DNA of 64,000 bases, taken from assembly GCA_031409855.1 (NCBI GenBank), contig JANNYA010000066.1, positions 3,388 to 67,387 on the forward strand, written 5' to 3'. The notes under the pieces were generated by a model. It searched no databases, was not told where the DNA came from, and was given only the letters and a program-made list of their open reading frames with translations. The stretch is from JANNYA01 sp031409855 (GTDB lineage Bacteria; Pseudomonadota; Gammaproteobacteria; Xanthomonadales; SZUA-5). This document shows, one piece after another, positions 6,644-16,167 of this stretch; the stretch's first letter is position 1, and every line of letters begins with the position of its first letter. Both the position numbers and the translations under genes were made by a program.

Positions 6644-9204
6644 AGGTTGTCACCAGATGGGTCTTCACCAAGGTTTGCGCGCAAACGCCCGAGTTGCTCA
6701 AGCGCTGTTGTGTAGTCCAGCTGATCAATCGCTGCAGCGACCGGCTGCAATAGCGCTAGCAACGCCGGTTGTTGCAAGGCCGGAGTTTGTGCCAGTGCCG
6801 CGCGCAGTTGTTCGCCCGCCTGTAAATCCATCTGCATCAGCGCTTTTTGCAAAGAGTTATAACTTGTGCCCGCCAACCAATCGCGCAAGATTAGCGCTTG
6901 GTCGCGGCTAATGGATGTTGGCACTTGCATGGAGGTTTGGCTGGCCGTTTGCAGCAGATGACAACAGACCAACAAGGGATTTAGCGCTTGCTCAAACTGC
7001 AATAGGGCGGCAGTGGTTGGCAGCTGCGCGCGCAGTTGCTGTTCCAGCGTCGCCGCCGCTTGCGTCAACGTCTTGGCGCCCAATGCCGCCGCCGCACCGC
7101 GTAAGGTGTGCAACATGCGTTGTTCGGCCCCGAAATCGGCCCCGGCCCCAAAATTGAGCGCCTGCAGTTGCGTCATCGCAGCGCTGTGGCGCTGACAAAA
7201 GTCCATCAGCAAGCGCTCTAGTAGCTCTTGATTGCCGCCCAAATTGCGCAACGCATAGGGCCAATCGATGCCAGCCGCTTGCCAACGCGCGCCCGCAGCT
7301 TCGTCTGCCGTAGTGAATTCGCCTGTCGCTGCACCCGGTTGGGAGGTTGCGGCAACGCTTGTTGCGGCAACGCTGGGCATAAAGCGCTTTAACACCGTGA
7401 TCAGTTCGGCTTCATCCAAAGGTTTGCACAGATAATCATCCATACCTTGTGCCAAAAACCGTTCACGATCGCCGCTCATCGCGTGTGCGGTTAACGCCAC
7501 GATTGGCAGATCTGCCAACGCGGGCACGGCTTTAATTCTAGCGGTGCTCTCAATGCCATCCCATTCCGGCATTTGGATATCCATCAGCACCAAATCAAAA
7601 GCCCCTGGCTGCTCTTGCAATAGCGCGAGCGCCTCTTTACCACCTGTTGCGGTATGCACCGAAAGTCCAAGTGCTTCCAACAAGGCCTGCGCCACTTCTC
7701 GGTTAATCGGGTGATCTTCAACGACTAACACCCGGCCCTGCCGCGTATCAACATCCACTTGTGCATCCGCCAGCGTTACTTCAGCTTCTGGCTCGGGCAA
7801 TTGCTGCATCGGCAATTCAAAAGCAAACTCGGAACCCCGGCCCAGCTCGCTAGAACATTGTAAGGTGCCGCCCATCAGTTCCACCAAGCGCTTGCTAATG
7901 GCAAGCCCAAGCCCAGCGCCGCCGTGCACGCGGGTATCGGATTCGTCCACTTGGCTGAAAGGGTCGAACAAGCGCTTTTGATCTTGGGTGCTGATGCCCA
8001 CACCGGTGTCAATCACGGCAAAACGCACCGATACCGGCGTGCCCAAGGTTATTTCACCGTGAGTTTTTGCCGCTTGGGTTTTTGCATCTGCAGGCGCTGG
8101 CGCAGGCCGAACCTGGATCTGCAAACGCACGCTGCCAGAGTCAGTGAACTTGATCGCATTGATTAATAAATTAACTAAAACCTGCTGCAAGCGCAGGGCA
8201 TCGCCCATTAAATTGAGCGGCAAGGTAGTGGCGTCAGGAAATTCCAGTGCCAAGGACTTATCCGCCGCACGTTGTTGCAACATATGCTGCAAGCTACGCA
8301 AAGCGTGGCGCAAGCGAAACGGCGCATTTTGAATCGCCAGCTTGTTCGCTTCGATACGCGATAAATCCAAAATGTCGTTCAACACGCCCAACAGCAGCTT
8401 CGCCGATTCGGTTAACTGGCTCAACATGCTGTGTTGTTTTGGCAGCAAGTCGGACTTTTTCAATAGATTCGCCATGCCTAAAACCGCGTTCATCGGCGTG
8501 CGAATTTCGTGGCTCATATTCGCCAAAAACTGGCTCTTGGCGCGGCTGGCCTGCAAGGCCTGATCGCGTGCCAGGCTAAGCGATTCGGCATCGCGTTGGC
8601 GCTGCGCCTCGTGCCTTTGGATCAGCCACGAAAAGCCAGCCCACAGCAAACTCAAACACGCCGCCAGCATCAGCGCCTGCAGCAGCATTTGCCGCTGCAC
8701 ATCACGCACGAAGCGCTCGTAAAAAGCGTTCGACACCCACAACTTGGCAATGCCGATCAGCTCGCCCGTGTCCGGGTGATACAGGGCAACCTCGCTGGCG
8801 TTGCCCCCTGTGGGCGCTTGTTGCGTCAGCCCGACTAAGGCCGCGTCAGCTATGCCTAAGGCCTCGTTGTCCACCTCCAGCGATACCCCTTCAATCAAGG
8901 CCTTGCCGGATGGCCCTTTGAGCAGCAGAAGCTGATCCAACGCTGCTTGCATTTGGTTGCGCAGTTGCGTGGGCGGCGCTGCCAACGCTTGCGCCAACAG
9001 CGGCGCTTGCGACTGCGCCAACAAACTAATTTGCGCTTGCGCCTCACTTTGTAGGCGCGGCTGCAGCGAATAGCGCCAATAGGCAAACAGCGTAATTTCA
9101 ATCAACAGCGCAAGGGCTACAAAGATGATGCTTAAGCGCCAAAGCAACGCCCGGCCAAGTGCGGCAAAACCCAAACGCTGCATGGTGCGATCTGCGCTGC
9201 TCAT
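6640..9204 (-). CDS. Hybrid sensor histidine kinase (HK-REC-Hpt)
   Basis: 854 residues. Two membrane helices (about residues 19-43 and 172-197) flank a periplasmic sensor region. Then come HisKA with the phospho-His in FLANMSHEIRTPMN, a HATPase domain (N box LVNLLINAIKF, G1 DTGVGIS, G2 GAGLGLAIS), a receiver domain (VLVVEDHPINREV, Asp in LVLMDIQMP) and a C-terminal Hpt domain (MLHTLRGAAAALGA). This is a full phosphorelay protein that can pass phosphate to a separate response regulator, most simply the REC-GGDEF protein encoded next. Its start overlaps the stop of the YfiR-like gene by four bases. Confidence 0.95.
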   Translation of the reverse strand: MSSADRTMQRLGFAALGRALLWRLSIIFVALALLIEITLFAYWRYSLQPRLQSEAQAQISLLAQSQAPLLAQALAAPPTQLRNQMQAALDQLLLLKGPSGKALIEGVSLEVDNEALGIADAALVGLTQQAPTGGNASEVALYHPDTGELIGIAKLWVSNAFYERFVRDVQRQMLLQALMLAACLSLLWAGFSWLIQRHEAQRQRDAESLSLARDQALQASRAKSQFLANMSHEIRTPMNAVLGMANLLKKSDLLPKQHSMLSQLTESAKLLLGVLNDILDLSRIEANKLAIQNAPFRLRHALRSLQHMLQQRAADKSLALEFPDATTLPLNLMGDALRLQQVLVNLLINAIKFTDSGSVRLQIQVRPAPAPADAKTQAAKTHGEITLGTPVSVRFAVIDTGVGISTQDQKRLFDPFSQVDESDTRVHGGAGLGLAISKRLVELMGGTLQCSSELGRGSEFAFELPMQQLPEPEAEVTLADAQVDVDTRQGRVLVVEDHPINREVAQALLEALGLSVHTATGGKEALALLQEQPGAFDLVLMDIQMPEWDGIESTARIKAVPALADLPIVALTAHAMSGDRERFLAQGMDDYLCKPLDEAELITVLKRFMPSVAATSVAATSQPGAATGEFTTADEAAGARWQAAGIDWPYALRNLGGNQELLERLLMDFCQRHSAAMTQLQALNFGAGADFGAEQRMLHTLRGAAAALGAKTLTQAAATLEQQLRAQLPTTAALLQFEQALNPLLVCCHLLQTASQTSMQVPTSISRDQALILRDWLAGTSYNSLQKALMQMDLQAGEQLRAALAQTPALQQPALLALLQPVAAAIDQLDYTTALEQLGRLRANLGEDPSGDNL

Positions 9205-9863
9205 TGCAGCACCTTGGTAACGCGCAGAAAAAATGGCTTCAGTTTGAGATCAAGCGCCTGGGCCCGACGTTGATTGAGCAAAGGTTGCACCTTGGCTTGA
9301 ATGGAAATGCCCGCGGTCATACCGCGCTCAACATGGCCATCAAAGGGCGAAAATAAAACAGTGCGGGTTTTTGCGCTCCAGTCCAGCCACATTTTGAACT
9401 CCGCCTCGTTCGGCGCGCTCACAAAAAACACCGCTATCGGCGCGGCTAATGCACTGATCTGATCGAATTGCTGATAGCCGGTAATTTTCACCGGCAGCGT
9501 CTGGATTGCGGAACGTTGCGGATCCGATTGCGAGGCAATCAATTCATGCACATCCAGCTGCAAAGCATCGCCTTTACCGATAACCCAAATGCGCAAACCA
9601 GCGCGCGCTTTGGCTTTAGCGCCTAAGTCGATATCCGCCGCAAGCAGCGAACGAAAAATGCGTGCGCCGGTGCGGATGCGGCGGTCTTCAAAACTATCGG
9701 CAAACGCCACTGCCACCAAATTGCACGCTAACAGCAACGTAAACAAGAGCATGGCCAAACGTGGCACCGCCCAACGTGGCAACCACCGCTTAGGCGCACG
9801 CACAGACCAACGCTTGCGTGCGCTGGCACGGCGAACTTGGCGGTGGAGAAGCGAATGCGGCAT
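9201..9863 (-). CDS. YfiR-like (DUF4154-type) periplasmic protein
   Basis: About 220 residues: a basic N-terminus, one hydrophobic segment (RLAMLLFTLLLACNLVAVAFA) serving as signal or anchor, then a soluble domain whose C-terminal layout (GISIQAKVQPLLN followed by a leucine-rich stretch) resembles the end of YfiR-type proteins, which restrain membrane diguanylate cyclases. The ATG at 9863 is chosen; a TTG 12 bases upstream is the other option and neither has a clear ribosome site. It is the first gene of the operon and overlaps the hybrid kinase gene by four bases. A sensor or co-regulator role for the kinase is inferred; similarity to YfiR is weak and not verified. Confidence 0.55.
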   Translation of the reverse strand: MPHSLLHRQVRRASARKRWSVRAPKRWLPRWAVPRLAMLLFTLLLACNLVAVAFADSFEDRRIRTGARIFRSLLAADIDLGAKAKARAGLRIWVIGKGDALQLDVHELIASQSDPQRSAIQTLPVKITGYQQFDQISALAAPIAVFFVSAPNEAEFKMWLDWSAKTRTVLFSPFDGHVERGMTAGISIQAKVQPLLNQRRAQALDLKLKPFFLRVTKVLQ

Positions 9864-9962
9864 GATCAAGCGCAAAGGTTTGGCGGAAACGAGTCAAAGT
9901 ATGCGTGACAAATGCGCACAAAATAAGCAGAAACTCTGGCATCAATTTAGCGGGGATCAGCT

Positions 9963-10688
9963 TTGACACAATTGATTGGGACGTCACGCCAAGGCGTGAC
10001 TCAATCCCCGACTAGCTTAGTCTTGTTTTTGGTTGAAGACGACGATATCCAGGCCGCCATTGCCGAAGCAGCGCTGCATCGCGCCGGTTATGCGGTGCGC
10101 CGCTTCGCCCGCGCCCAGGGCGTGGTGGAGGCGGTAAAACGCACGCCACCGGAGGCGGTGTTGCTGGATTTGGGCTTGCCGGATCAACATGGGTTCGATT
10201 TGTGCAAGGCGCTGCGCGAGGCCACCGCAGTGCCGATTATTATGGTCACCGCGCAAGATCAACTGCTGGATCGGGTGTTGGGATTAGAACTGGGCGCAGA
10301 CGATTATTTGATCAAACCCTATCTGAGCGAGGAATTGGTGGCACGCGTGAAAGCACTGTTGCGCCGCGCTGGCGGCAAATGGAGCCTGCGCACAACTTTA
10401 AGCTTTGATGACGCCACTATGAAAGCGCATTGGGGTGCCGAGCTGCTGCCATTAACCCGCATCGAATACCAGCTGCTCAAACGCTTGGCGCGCCACCCAG
10501 GCCACGTGCTTTCCCGACTACAACTGTGTGACGCACTCTACGACGCCGACCGCGACATTCTGGAGCGCACCATTGACAGCCATATCCGCAACCTACGCCG
10601 CAAATTGCATCAAGCCGCACCCAAAAGCGAGCACGGCGAACTGATCGAATCGGTTTATGGCGCGGGCTATCGGTTTGATCCGGGCTAG
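9963..10688 (+). CDS. OmpR-family response regulator
   Basis: 241 residues with a receiver domain (FLVEDDDIQ, phosphoacceptor Asp in AVLLDLGLP, MVTA and IKPY signatures) and a C-terminal winged helix (IEYQLLKRLARHPGHVLSR, then RTIDSHIRNLRRKL and SVYGAGYRF). No ATG is available before the receiver domain; a TTG at 9963 with GGGG about eight bases upstream is the most likely start. It is divergent from the YfiR-like operon across about 100 bp, so it may regulate that operon. No histidine kinase is next to it; the hybrid kinase across the divergent promoter is the nearest. Confidence 0.9.
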   Translation: MTQLIGTSRQGVTQSPTSLVLFLVEDDDIQAAIAEAALHRAGYAVRRFARAQGVVEAVKRTPPEAVLLDLGLPDQHGFDLCKALREATAVPIIMVTAQDQLLDRVLGLELGADDYLIKPYLSEELVARVKALLRRAGGKWSLRTTLSFDDATMKAHWGAELLPLTRIEYQLLKRLARHPGHVLSRLQLCDALYDADRDILERTIDSHIRNLRRKLHQAAPKSEHGELIESVYGAGYRFDPG

Positions 10689-10946
10689 CGTGATCTACTA
10701 AAGTTTGATTGAGACGGCGAAAGCGAATCAGATCGAGCCGAGTTACTGGTATCGATGCGGTATTCAGCTGGGGTGAAATACCAGGTCGCATTGTGTTCAC
10801 TGTGCGTCGTTGCATTCACCTTCACGGCCGAGCGGCATTCGCGCCAAACTAATCGAGCCCGCTTTAGCCAACAACGCAAAATAATTCTAAAGCTAAAAAA
10901 ACTGGCACCACCGGCGCGCTTCGCCTATCGTTCACCCCTACTTTTA

Positions 10947-12221
10947 ATGCAGATGTTTGCCATGCCAAATCGCTTTACGATGTTTGTACTGGGTGCCATG
11001 TTGCTGGGGCTAATTGTTGGCTGGCAGTGCAATTTGCATCTGGATCCCGCGCAGCAGGCGGCACTGGCTGCCAACTTAAAAATTGCGACGGATATTTTTC
11101 TGCGCTTAATCAAGATGATTATCGCGCCGCTGGTATTGTCGACGCTGATTGTTGGCATTGCGCACATGGGCGATACCGCAGCACTCGGGCGCGCGGGCGC
11201 AAAAACTATGGCTTGGTTTATTGGCGCGTCGATTATTTCACTTACCTTGGGCGCGATTATTGTGACGATACTTAAGCCCGGCGTCGGTTTGGGCTTAGCC
11301 TTGCCAGCGCCTACGGATCTGGTCGAAATCAAAGGCTCGGGCCTAAGCTTGCAAGAGTTCGTGACCTATCTGGTGCCGATGTCTATTTTCGATGCCATGG
11401 CAAAAAATCAAATTTTGCCGATCGTGCTGTTTTCCGTGTTTTTTGGTGTTGCCTGCGCGTCCTTAGGGCAAAAGGCCAAAATCGTCGTCGATTTCTTTGA
11501 GCAAGTCAGCTATGTGATGCTGAAAGTCACCGGTTACGTGATGTGGTTCGCGCCGATTGCCGTGTTCGCAGCGCTTGCGGGCGTGGTGGCGGTGAAAGGG
11601 CTGGCTATTTTGGCCACCTACGCCTGGTTTGTCGGCGGCTTTTTTGGCGCGCTCGGTGTGCTTTGGCTGTTGTTGATTGGCGCCGGCTATATTTTCCTTG
11701 GCCCCAGCGTGATTCGCTTGATCCGGGGTATGCGCGAGCCGATTGCGCTGGCATTTTCTACCGCAAGTTCCGAGGCAGCCTACCCGCGCACGCTCGATCA
11801 GCTCGAAAAATTTGGCGTTTCGCGCCGGATCGCCAGCTTCGTACTGCCGCTGGGCTACTCTTTCAATTTGGATGGCTCGATGATGTATTGCACCTTCGGC
11901 ACCATTTTTATTGCGCAGGCTTACAATATTCCTTTAGGTATGGCAGATATTGCCACGATGCTTTTGCTGTTAATGGTTACTAGTAAAGGCATGGCCGCAG
12001 TACCGCGCGCCTCACTGGTGGTGATTGCCGCAACGTTGCCACATTTCAATATCCCAGAAACCGGGCTATTGCTGCTTCTTGCCGTGGATCACTTTTTGGA
12101 CATGGGCCGCAGCGCCACCAATGTCGTCGGTAATTCGATTGCAACGGCGGTCGTCGCGAAATGGGAAGGGGAGTTGAGCGCTGGGGCGCTTGACGACGTG
12201 CAATCCAAGTCCGAAAGCTAA
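10947..12221 (+). CDS. Dicarboxylate/amino acid:cation symporter (DAACS family)
   Basis: About 424 residues from the ATG at 10947 (10953 and 10962 also possible). It has eight or so hydrophobic segments and the family signatures: IKMIIAPLVLSTLI, FSTASSEAAYPRTL (the Ser-rich hairpin), YSFNLDGSMMYCT and HFLDMGRSATNVVGNS, which carry the sodium and substrate sites. The family takes up C4-dicarboxylates, glutamate or aspartate with Na+ or H+. An in-frame extension to 10755 exists but is low-complexity, non-membrane and was rejected. The gene is convergent with degS, overlapping it by four bases, and no separate terminator is evident between them. Confidence 0.93.
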   Translation: MQMFAMPNRFTMFVLGAMLLGLIVGWQCNLHLDPAQQAALAANLKIATDIFLRLIKMIIAPLVLSTLIVGIAHMGDTAALGRAGAKTMAWFIGASIISLTLGAIIVTILKPGVGLGLALPAPTDLVEIKGSGLSLQEFVTYLVPMSIFDAMAKNQILPIVLFSVFFGVACASLGQKAKIVVDFFEQVSYVMLKVTGYVMWFAPIAVFAALAGVVAVKGLAILATYAWFVGGFFGALGVLWLLLIGAGYIFLGPSVIRLIRGMREPIALAFSTASSEAAYPRTLDQLEKFGVSRRIASFVLPLGYSFNLDGSMMYCTFGTIFIAQAYNIPLGMADIATMLLLLMVTSKGMAAVPRASLVVIAATLPHFNIPETGLLLLLAVDHFLDMGRSATNVVGNSIATAVVAKWEGELSAGALDDVQSKSES

Positions 12222-13339
12222 CTCCGCAATCTAGGCCGCTTAGTCAAGATCAAGTCAAATTCAATCGGCACGCCTGCACGGCGTGCGCTGATTTTGACGG
12301 CGCTGCCTGGTGCGGTGGCGGCTTCTAGCGCGTTGAGCTGATTTGCGCTGTTAATTAGCGTGCCATCAAAGCGCTCGATCAAATCCCCTGGCAGCATGCC
12401 TGCGGCAAGACTGGGCGCATTTTGATACAAATCTTGCACCAGCACCGCGCGCATAGGTACGCCACCGGTGCCAATGACGCCGCGTTCGGTGTATAGCGCA
12501 CCCATCCAGCCGCGAATGACTTCGCCGTCTTGTAAAATAGCCTCGAGCACGCTGTGCACCACATCGGCCGGGATCGCAAAACTGATACCCGGGACGGCAA
12601 TGCCCGCATCCACGCGATCAAGTGCAGCGGTGTTGATGCCGACTAGTTCGCCGTCGACATTAATGAGCGCACCGCCCGAGTTGCCGACATTGATCGCCGC
12701 ATCGGTTTGAATAAAGGTGCTCAAGTTTCGATCTGGCCGCTGCAGCGCGCTAATAATGCCGCTGGTGACGGTTTGGCTATAGCCATAAGGGTTACCTATC
12801 GCCAAAACAATATCGCCGACCTGCAACGCGCCCGGCGTGGCAAATTTTGCGGCGGGTAAATCCTCTAAATCAACTTTAAGCACGGCCAAATCACTTTCGG
12901 CGTCACGCCCGACCACGCTGGCGCGGGTGATGCGCCCGTCCCACAGTACGGCGCGGATATTGTCATAGCCAGCAATGACATGATCGTTGGTAATCATCGT
13001 GCCATCACTGCGTACCAAAACCGCTGAGCCCAAGTTTTGCTCCAAACGCTGGCGCGCAGGCCCAACCGGCGACACGCCGAGAAACCTTCGTAACGTTGGG
13101 TCTTGCACAATGCCGAGCGCCTGTTCCGTGACGATTTTATCGGCAAAAATACTCACCACGGCAGGACTGGCGCGCGCCACCGCGCCGGCGTAGCCGCGCT
13201 CTGCCGCTGGCGTATTTGCTGCTGGGCGAAACTGCGTCAAAATGAACGCGAATGACAACCCGACCATTACGCAGATCACCAGAAAGTTCAAATTGAACCA
13301 ACGATTCGGCATTACGGCAGAGTTTTTAGAGGTGTGCAT
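12218..13339 (-). CDS. degS: DegS/AlgW-type membrane-anchored serine protease
   Basis: 373 residues. One N-terminal membrane anchor (FLVICVMVGLSFAFIL, about residues 19-35) holds a periplasmic trypsin-fold domain with the triad His (ITNDHV), Asp (AESDLAVLKV) and Ser (NVGNSGGAL), followed by a single PDZ domain (from about residue 270, GWMGALYTERG). A single PDZ and a membrane anchor fit DegS/AlgW, which cut the anti-sigma factor RseA/MucA when PDZ senses misfolded porins. Length is close to DegS. It is next to petABC, as AlgW/DegS genes often are in gammaproteobacteria, but divergently transcribed. Confidence 0.9.
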   Translation of the reverse strand: MHTSKNSAVMPNRWFNLNFLVICVMVGLSFAFILTQFRPAANTPAAERGYAGAVARASPAVVSIFADKIVTEQALGIVQDPTLRRFLGVSPVGPARQRLEQNLGSAVLVRSDGTMITNDHVIAGYDNIRAVLWDGRITRASVVGRDAESDLAVLKVDLEDLPAAKFATPGALQVGDIVLAIGNPYGYSQTVTSGIISALQRPDRNLSTFIQTDAAINVGNSGGALINVDGELVGINTAALDRVDAGIAVPGISFAIPADVVHSVLEAILQDGEVIRGWMGALYTERGVIGTGGVPMRAVLVQDLYQNAPSLAAGMLPGDLIERFDGTLINSANQLNALEAATAPGSAVKISARRAGVPIEFDLILTKRPRLRS

Positions 13340-13380
13340 GACTATCCGCCGAAGAAAATGTGAAACAAGCTAGGTTTTGA

Positions 13381-13408
13381 TTGTCTGGCTCCTAGCCGTT
13401 CCTGTAAA
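13381..13408 (+). promoter_or_regulatory. Possible sigma-70 promoter of petABC
   Basis: TTGTCT at 13381-13386 and TGTAAA at 13403-13408 are separated by 16 bases and lie about 100 bp before petA, in the divergent gap with degS. The match is moderate and the -10 box lacks the ideal sequence, so this is a suggestion only. Confidence 0.3.
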
Positions 13409-13510
13409 CTGAATGCGTAACGACGCGATGCAGCGTTCAGCTGGCGCGACTTACCAGCCGCTGCCTTATTGCGGCATCAGATTTCTTTTCAATTAGATTG
13501 AGGTTTAGCC

Positions 13511-14104
13511 ATGGCAGAGCAGACTGATTTAGGTCGGCGACGCTTTTTAACCGCCACTTGTGCGGTCGTCGGCGGTTCCGGTGTTGCAGTTGCAGCAATA
13601 CCGTTTTTATCTACATTTCAACCCAGTGCGAAGGCCCTGTCGGCGGGCGCGCCTACATTGGCGGACGTCAGCAAAATTGCTGAAGGCGGTCAATTAATCG
13701 AAGTGTGGCGTAAACGCCCGGTTTGGATTATTCGCCGCAGCAAGGAAACCTTAGCAGCACTTGCTGGCGAAGACGCGCGGTTGAAAGACCCAAAAAATGA
13801 AAATCCTGAGCAACAGCCGAAATATGCAAATAACGCGTATCGCTCAATTAAACCTGAGCTTTTGGTGTTAGTCGGCAGCTGTACGCATTTGGGTTGTTCA
13901 CCAAAATACCACCCAGAACTGCAGCCGGAAAGTTGGGATTCCGAGTGGAAAGGCGGTTTTTACTGCCCGTGCCATAATTCCAAGTTCGATATGGCCGGGC
14001 GTGTTTACAACGGTTCGCCAGCGCCAACCAATTTAGTAGTTCCACCTTACCGCTTTGTTGACGATGGCACGATCATCATTGGCGAAGATCAAGAGGCAGC
14101 ATAA
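13511..14104 (+). CDS. petA: Ubiquinol-cytochrome c reductase iron-sulfur (Rieske) subunit
   Basis: 197 residues. The N-terminus has a twin-arginine-like leader (GRRRFLTATCA) and one membrane helix that stays as an anchor. The two Rieske boxes are present: CTHLGC and CPCHNSKFD, giving the Cys and His ligands of the 2Fe-2S cluster. It transfers electrons from ubiquinol to cytochrome c1 in complex III. It is the first gene of petABC; its TAA is immediately followed by the petB ATG. The leader fits Tat-dependent export, and tatABC is encoded 5 kb downstream. Confidence 0.97.
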   Translation: MAEQTDLGRRRFLTATCAVVGGSGVAVAAIPFLSTFQPSAKALSAGAPTLADVSKIAEGGQLIEVWRKRPVWIIRRSKETLAALAGEDARLKDPKNENPEQQPKYANNAYRSIKPELLVLVGSCTHLGCSPKYHPELQPESWDSEWKGGFYCPCHNSKFDMAGRVYNGSPAPTNLVVPPYRFVDDGTIIIGEDQEAA

Positions 14105-15346
14105 ATGGCGCGCGCAACCCCGTCTCAAGCAACTGGAGTTTTAGGCTGGCTCGACCAGCGCATGCCGGTTGTCGACTTTTGGAATAAACACGTCGGCCAA
14201 TATTACGCGCCGAAAAACTTCAACCTTTGGTATTACTTTGGTTCGTTGGCGCTGCTGGTGCTGGTCAATCAAATTCTGACCGGTATTTTTTTGACGATGC
14301 ATTACGTGCCGACCGAAGAAGGCGCATTCGCATCGGTGGAATACATCATGCGCGAGGTTCCTTACGGCTACCTTGTTCGCTACATGCACTCGACCGGCGC
14401 TTCGTTCTTCTTCGTCGTTATTTATTTGCACATGTTTCGAGCCTTTATGTATGGCTCTTATAAAAAGCCGCGTGAATTAATTTGGGTTTTAGGCGTGTTG
14501 ATTATGCTTTTGCTGATGGCAGAAGCATTTCTGGGCTACGTTTTGCCTTGGGGCCAAATGAGTTTTTGGGGCGCGCAGGTTATTGTCAGCCTATTCGGTG
14601 CGGTGCCTGAAATTGGCCCAACGCTAGTTGAGTGGATTCAAGGCGATTATTTGCCCTCAGGTGCCACGATTAACCGATTTTTTGCACTTCACGTGATCGC
14701 CATGCCGCTAGCGATTTTGGGTCTGGTAGTGCTGCATTTGGGCGCATTACATGAGGTGGGTTCGAACAATCCCGATGGCGTAGAGATCAAAAAACATAAA
14801 GATGCATCAGGAAAACCTTTGGATGGCATTCCTTTTCATCCTTATTACACCGTGAAAGATATGTTTGGTGCCGGCTTCTTTTTGATCATCTTTGCCAGCG
14901 TAATCTTTTTCAACCCGACTTTCGGCGGCTTGTTCTTGGAGCACGATAACTTCGTCCAGGCCAATCCTTTGGTTACGCCTGCGCAGATTAAGCCGGTGTG
15001 GTATTTCACCCCGTTCTACGCCATGTTGCGCGCAATCCCGGACAAACTCGGCGGCGTTATCGTCATGGGGGCGGCCACCCTGATTTTATTCACGCTGCCT
15101 TGGCTTGATCGCTCGCCGGTTAAATCCATTCGTTATCGCGGTATTTGGTCAAAAATCTTGCTGTTTACTTTTGCCCTGGTGTTCGTGATTTTGGGTTGGT
15201 TAGGTTCGCAAGCGGGTAGCGATGCCCAAACTTGGGTGGCTCGCATCTGTACGGCTATTTACTTTGGATTTTTCCCTGCGCTTTACTTTGTTAGTGCTTA
15301 CGACAAGGTGAAGCCCGTTCCCGACCGAGTGACCATGCATGACTAA
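14105..15346 (+). CDS. petB: Ubiquinol-cytochrome c reductase cytochrome b
   Basis: 413 residues with the multiple membrane helices of cytochrome b. Visible signatures are the Qo-site helices around GYVLPWGQMSFWGA, the haem-binding histidines (MHSTGASFFF, HLGALHEVGSNNPDG) and the C-terminal PVWYFTPFYAMLR, corresponding to the PEW(Y/F) loop region. Here the loop reads PVWY, so the usual Glu of the PEWY motif is Val, a substitution seen in some proteobacteria. It spans both the cyt b N- and C-terminal domains in one chain. It follows petA with no gap and its end overlaps the petC start by 8 bp, so the complex is translated as a unit. Confidence 0.97.
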   Translation: MARATPSQATGVLGWLDQRMPVVDFWNKHVGQYYAPKNFNLWYYFGSLALLVLVNQILTGIFLTMHYVPTEEGAFASVEYIMREVPYGYLVRYMHSTGASFFFVVIYLHMFRAFMYGSYKKPRELIWVLGVLIMLLLMAEAFLGYVLPWGQMSFWGAQVIVSLFGAVPEIGPTLVEWIQGDYLPSGATINRFFALHVIAMPLAILGLVVLHLGALHEVGSNNPDGVEIKKHKDASGKPLDGIPFHPYYTVKDMFGAGFFLIIFASVIFFNPTFGGLFLEHDNFVQANPLVTPAQIKPVWYFTPFYAMLRAIPDKLGGVIVMGAATLILFTLPWLDRSPVKSIRYRGIWSKILLFTFALVFVILGWLGSQAGSDAQTWVARICTAIYFGFFPALYFVSAYDKVKPVPDRVTMHD

Positions 15347-16154
15347 GTTCGCCCAAACCCTGTCTAAAATTCTGCTCGGCTTAATCGCCGCAACGGGATT
15401 GCTGAGCACACAAGCCTTCGCATCTGCTGCGGCTTGTTTGCCTTTCGGCGAAGCGCAAACAAACCCGACGGATGTGCCAACGTTGCAACGTGGTGCGAAG
15501 CTGTATTTCAACTACTGCTCGTCGTGTCATTCACTTCAGTACATGCGCTACTCGCTGCTTGCGCAGGATTTGGATTTGACCGAAGCGCAAGTGATGAGCG
15601 ACTTGGCCTACACTGAAGCGAAATTCGGCGATTACATCACCAACAATATGCCCAAGGGTGGTCGTGGTGCAGCGCCCGGCGGTACCGAATGGTTTGGTGC
15701 GGCGCCACCGGATTTGTCGCTCACTGCCCGTGCGCGTGGTGTTGATTGGATTTATAACTATCTCAAGGGTTTTTATCCCGATCCAAGTCGGCCGGTAGGC
15801 TGGAACAATCTGACCTTCCCAAATGCATCCATGCCAAATCCACTGTGGGAGCTGCAGGGCTTGCAAGAGCATGTGGTGCATGAAGCGAAAGCGCATGATG
15901 CAGCTGCTGGTGCAGGCGGACACGCCGCAGAAGCTGCGTGCAGCCCCGCGTCTTTGGCGTTAAAAACGCCAGGAACACGCAGCGCACTGCAATATGATGC
16001 GGATATTCAAGACCTGACCAGCTTCATCGAATACGTCGGCGAGCCAGCAATTATCCAGCGCGAAAGCATGGGTGTTTGGGTAATACTTTATTTGGCTGGG
16101 CTGACTTTTTTACTTTGGTTACTTAAAAATGAGTTCTGGAAAGACGTCCATTGA
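15339..16154 (+). CDS. petC: Ubiquinol-cytochrome c reductase cytochrome c1
   Basis: 271 residues. A cleavable signal peptide (LLGLIAATGLLSTQAFA) is followed by the c-type haem motif CSSCH (residues about 60-66). The signature region GGRGAAPGGTEWFGAAPPDLS and the C-terminal anchor helix (VILYLAGLTFLLWLL) are as in cytochrome c1. The central stretch has a short Ala/His/Gly-rich insertion (about residues 185-205) that I do not recall from well-known members. The start lies inside the petB stop, so translation is coupled. It passes electrons to soluble cytochrome c in the periplasm. Confidence 0.96.
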   Translation: MTKFAQTLSKILLGLIAATGLLSTQAFASAAACLPFGEAQTNPTDVPTLQRGAKLYFNYCSSCHSLQYMRYSLLAQDLDLTEAQVMSDLAYTEAKFGDYITNNMPKGGRGAAPGGTEWFGAAPPDLSLTARARGVDWIYNYLKGFYPDPSRPVGWNNLTFPNASMPNPLWELQGLQEHVVHEAKAHDAAAGAGGHAAEAACSPASLALKTPGTRSALQYDADIQDLTSFIEYVGEPAIIQRESMGVWVILYLAGLTFLLWLLKNEFWKDVH

Positions 16155-16167
16155 TGAGCTTAGTTAA

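Noticed and set aside
6236..9159. Several plus-strand frames opposite the kinase and cyclase genes
   Set aside because: All are antisense to clearly coding sequence with intact domain motifs on the minus strand.
10755..10946. N-terminal extension of the dicarboxylate symporter
   Set aside because: The extra 64 residues are not membrane-like or conserved with the family, and the family start aligns with the ATG near 10947-10962.
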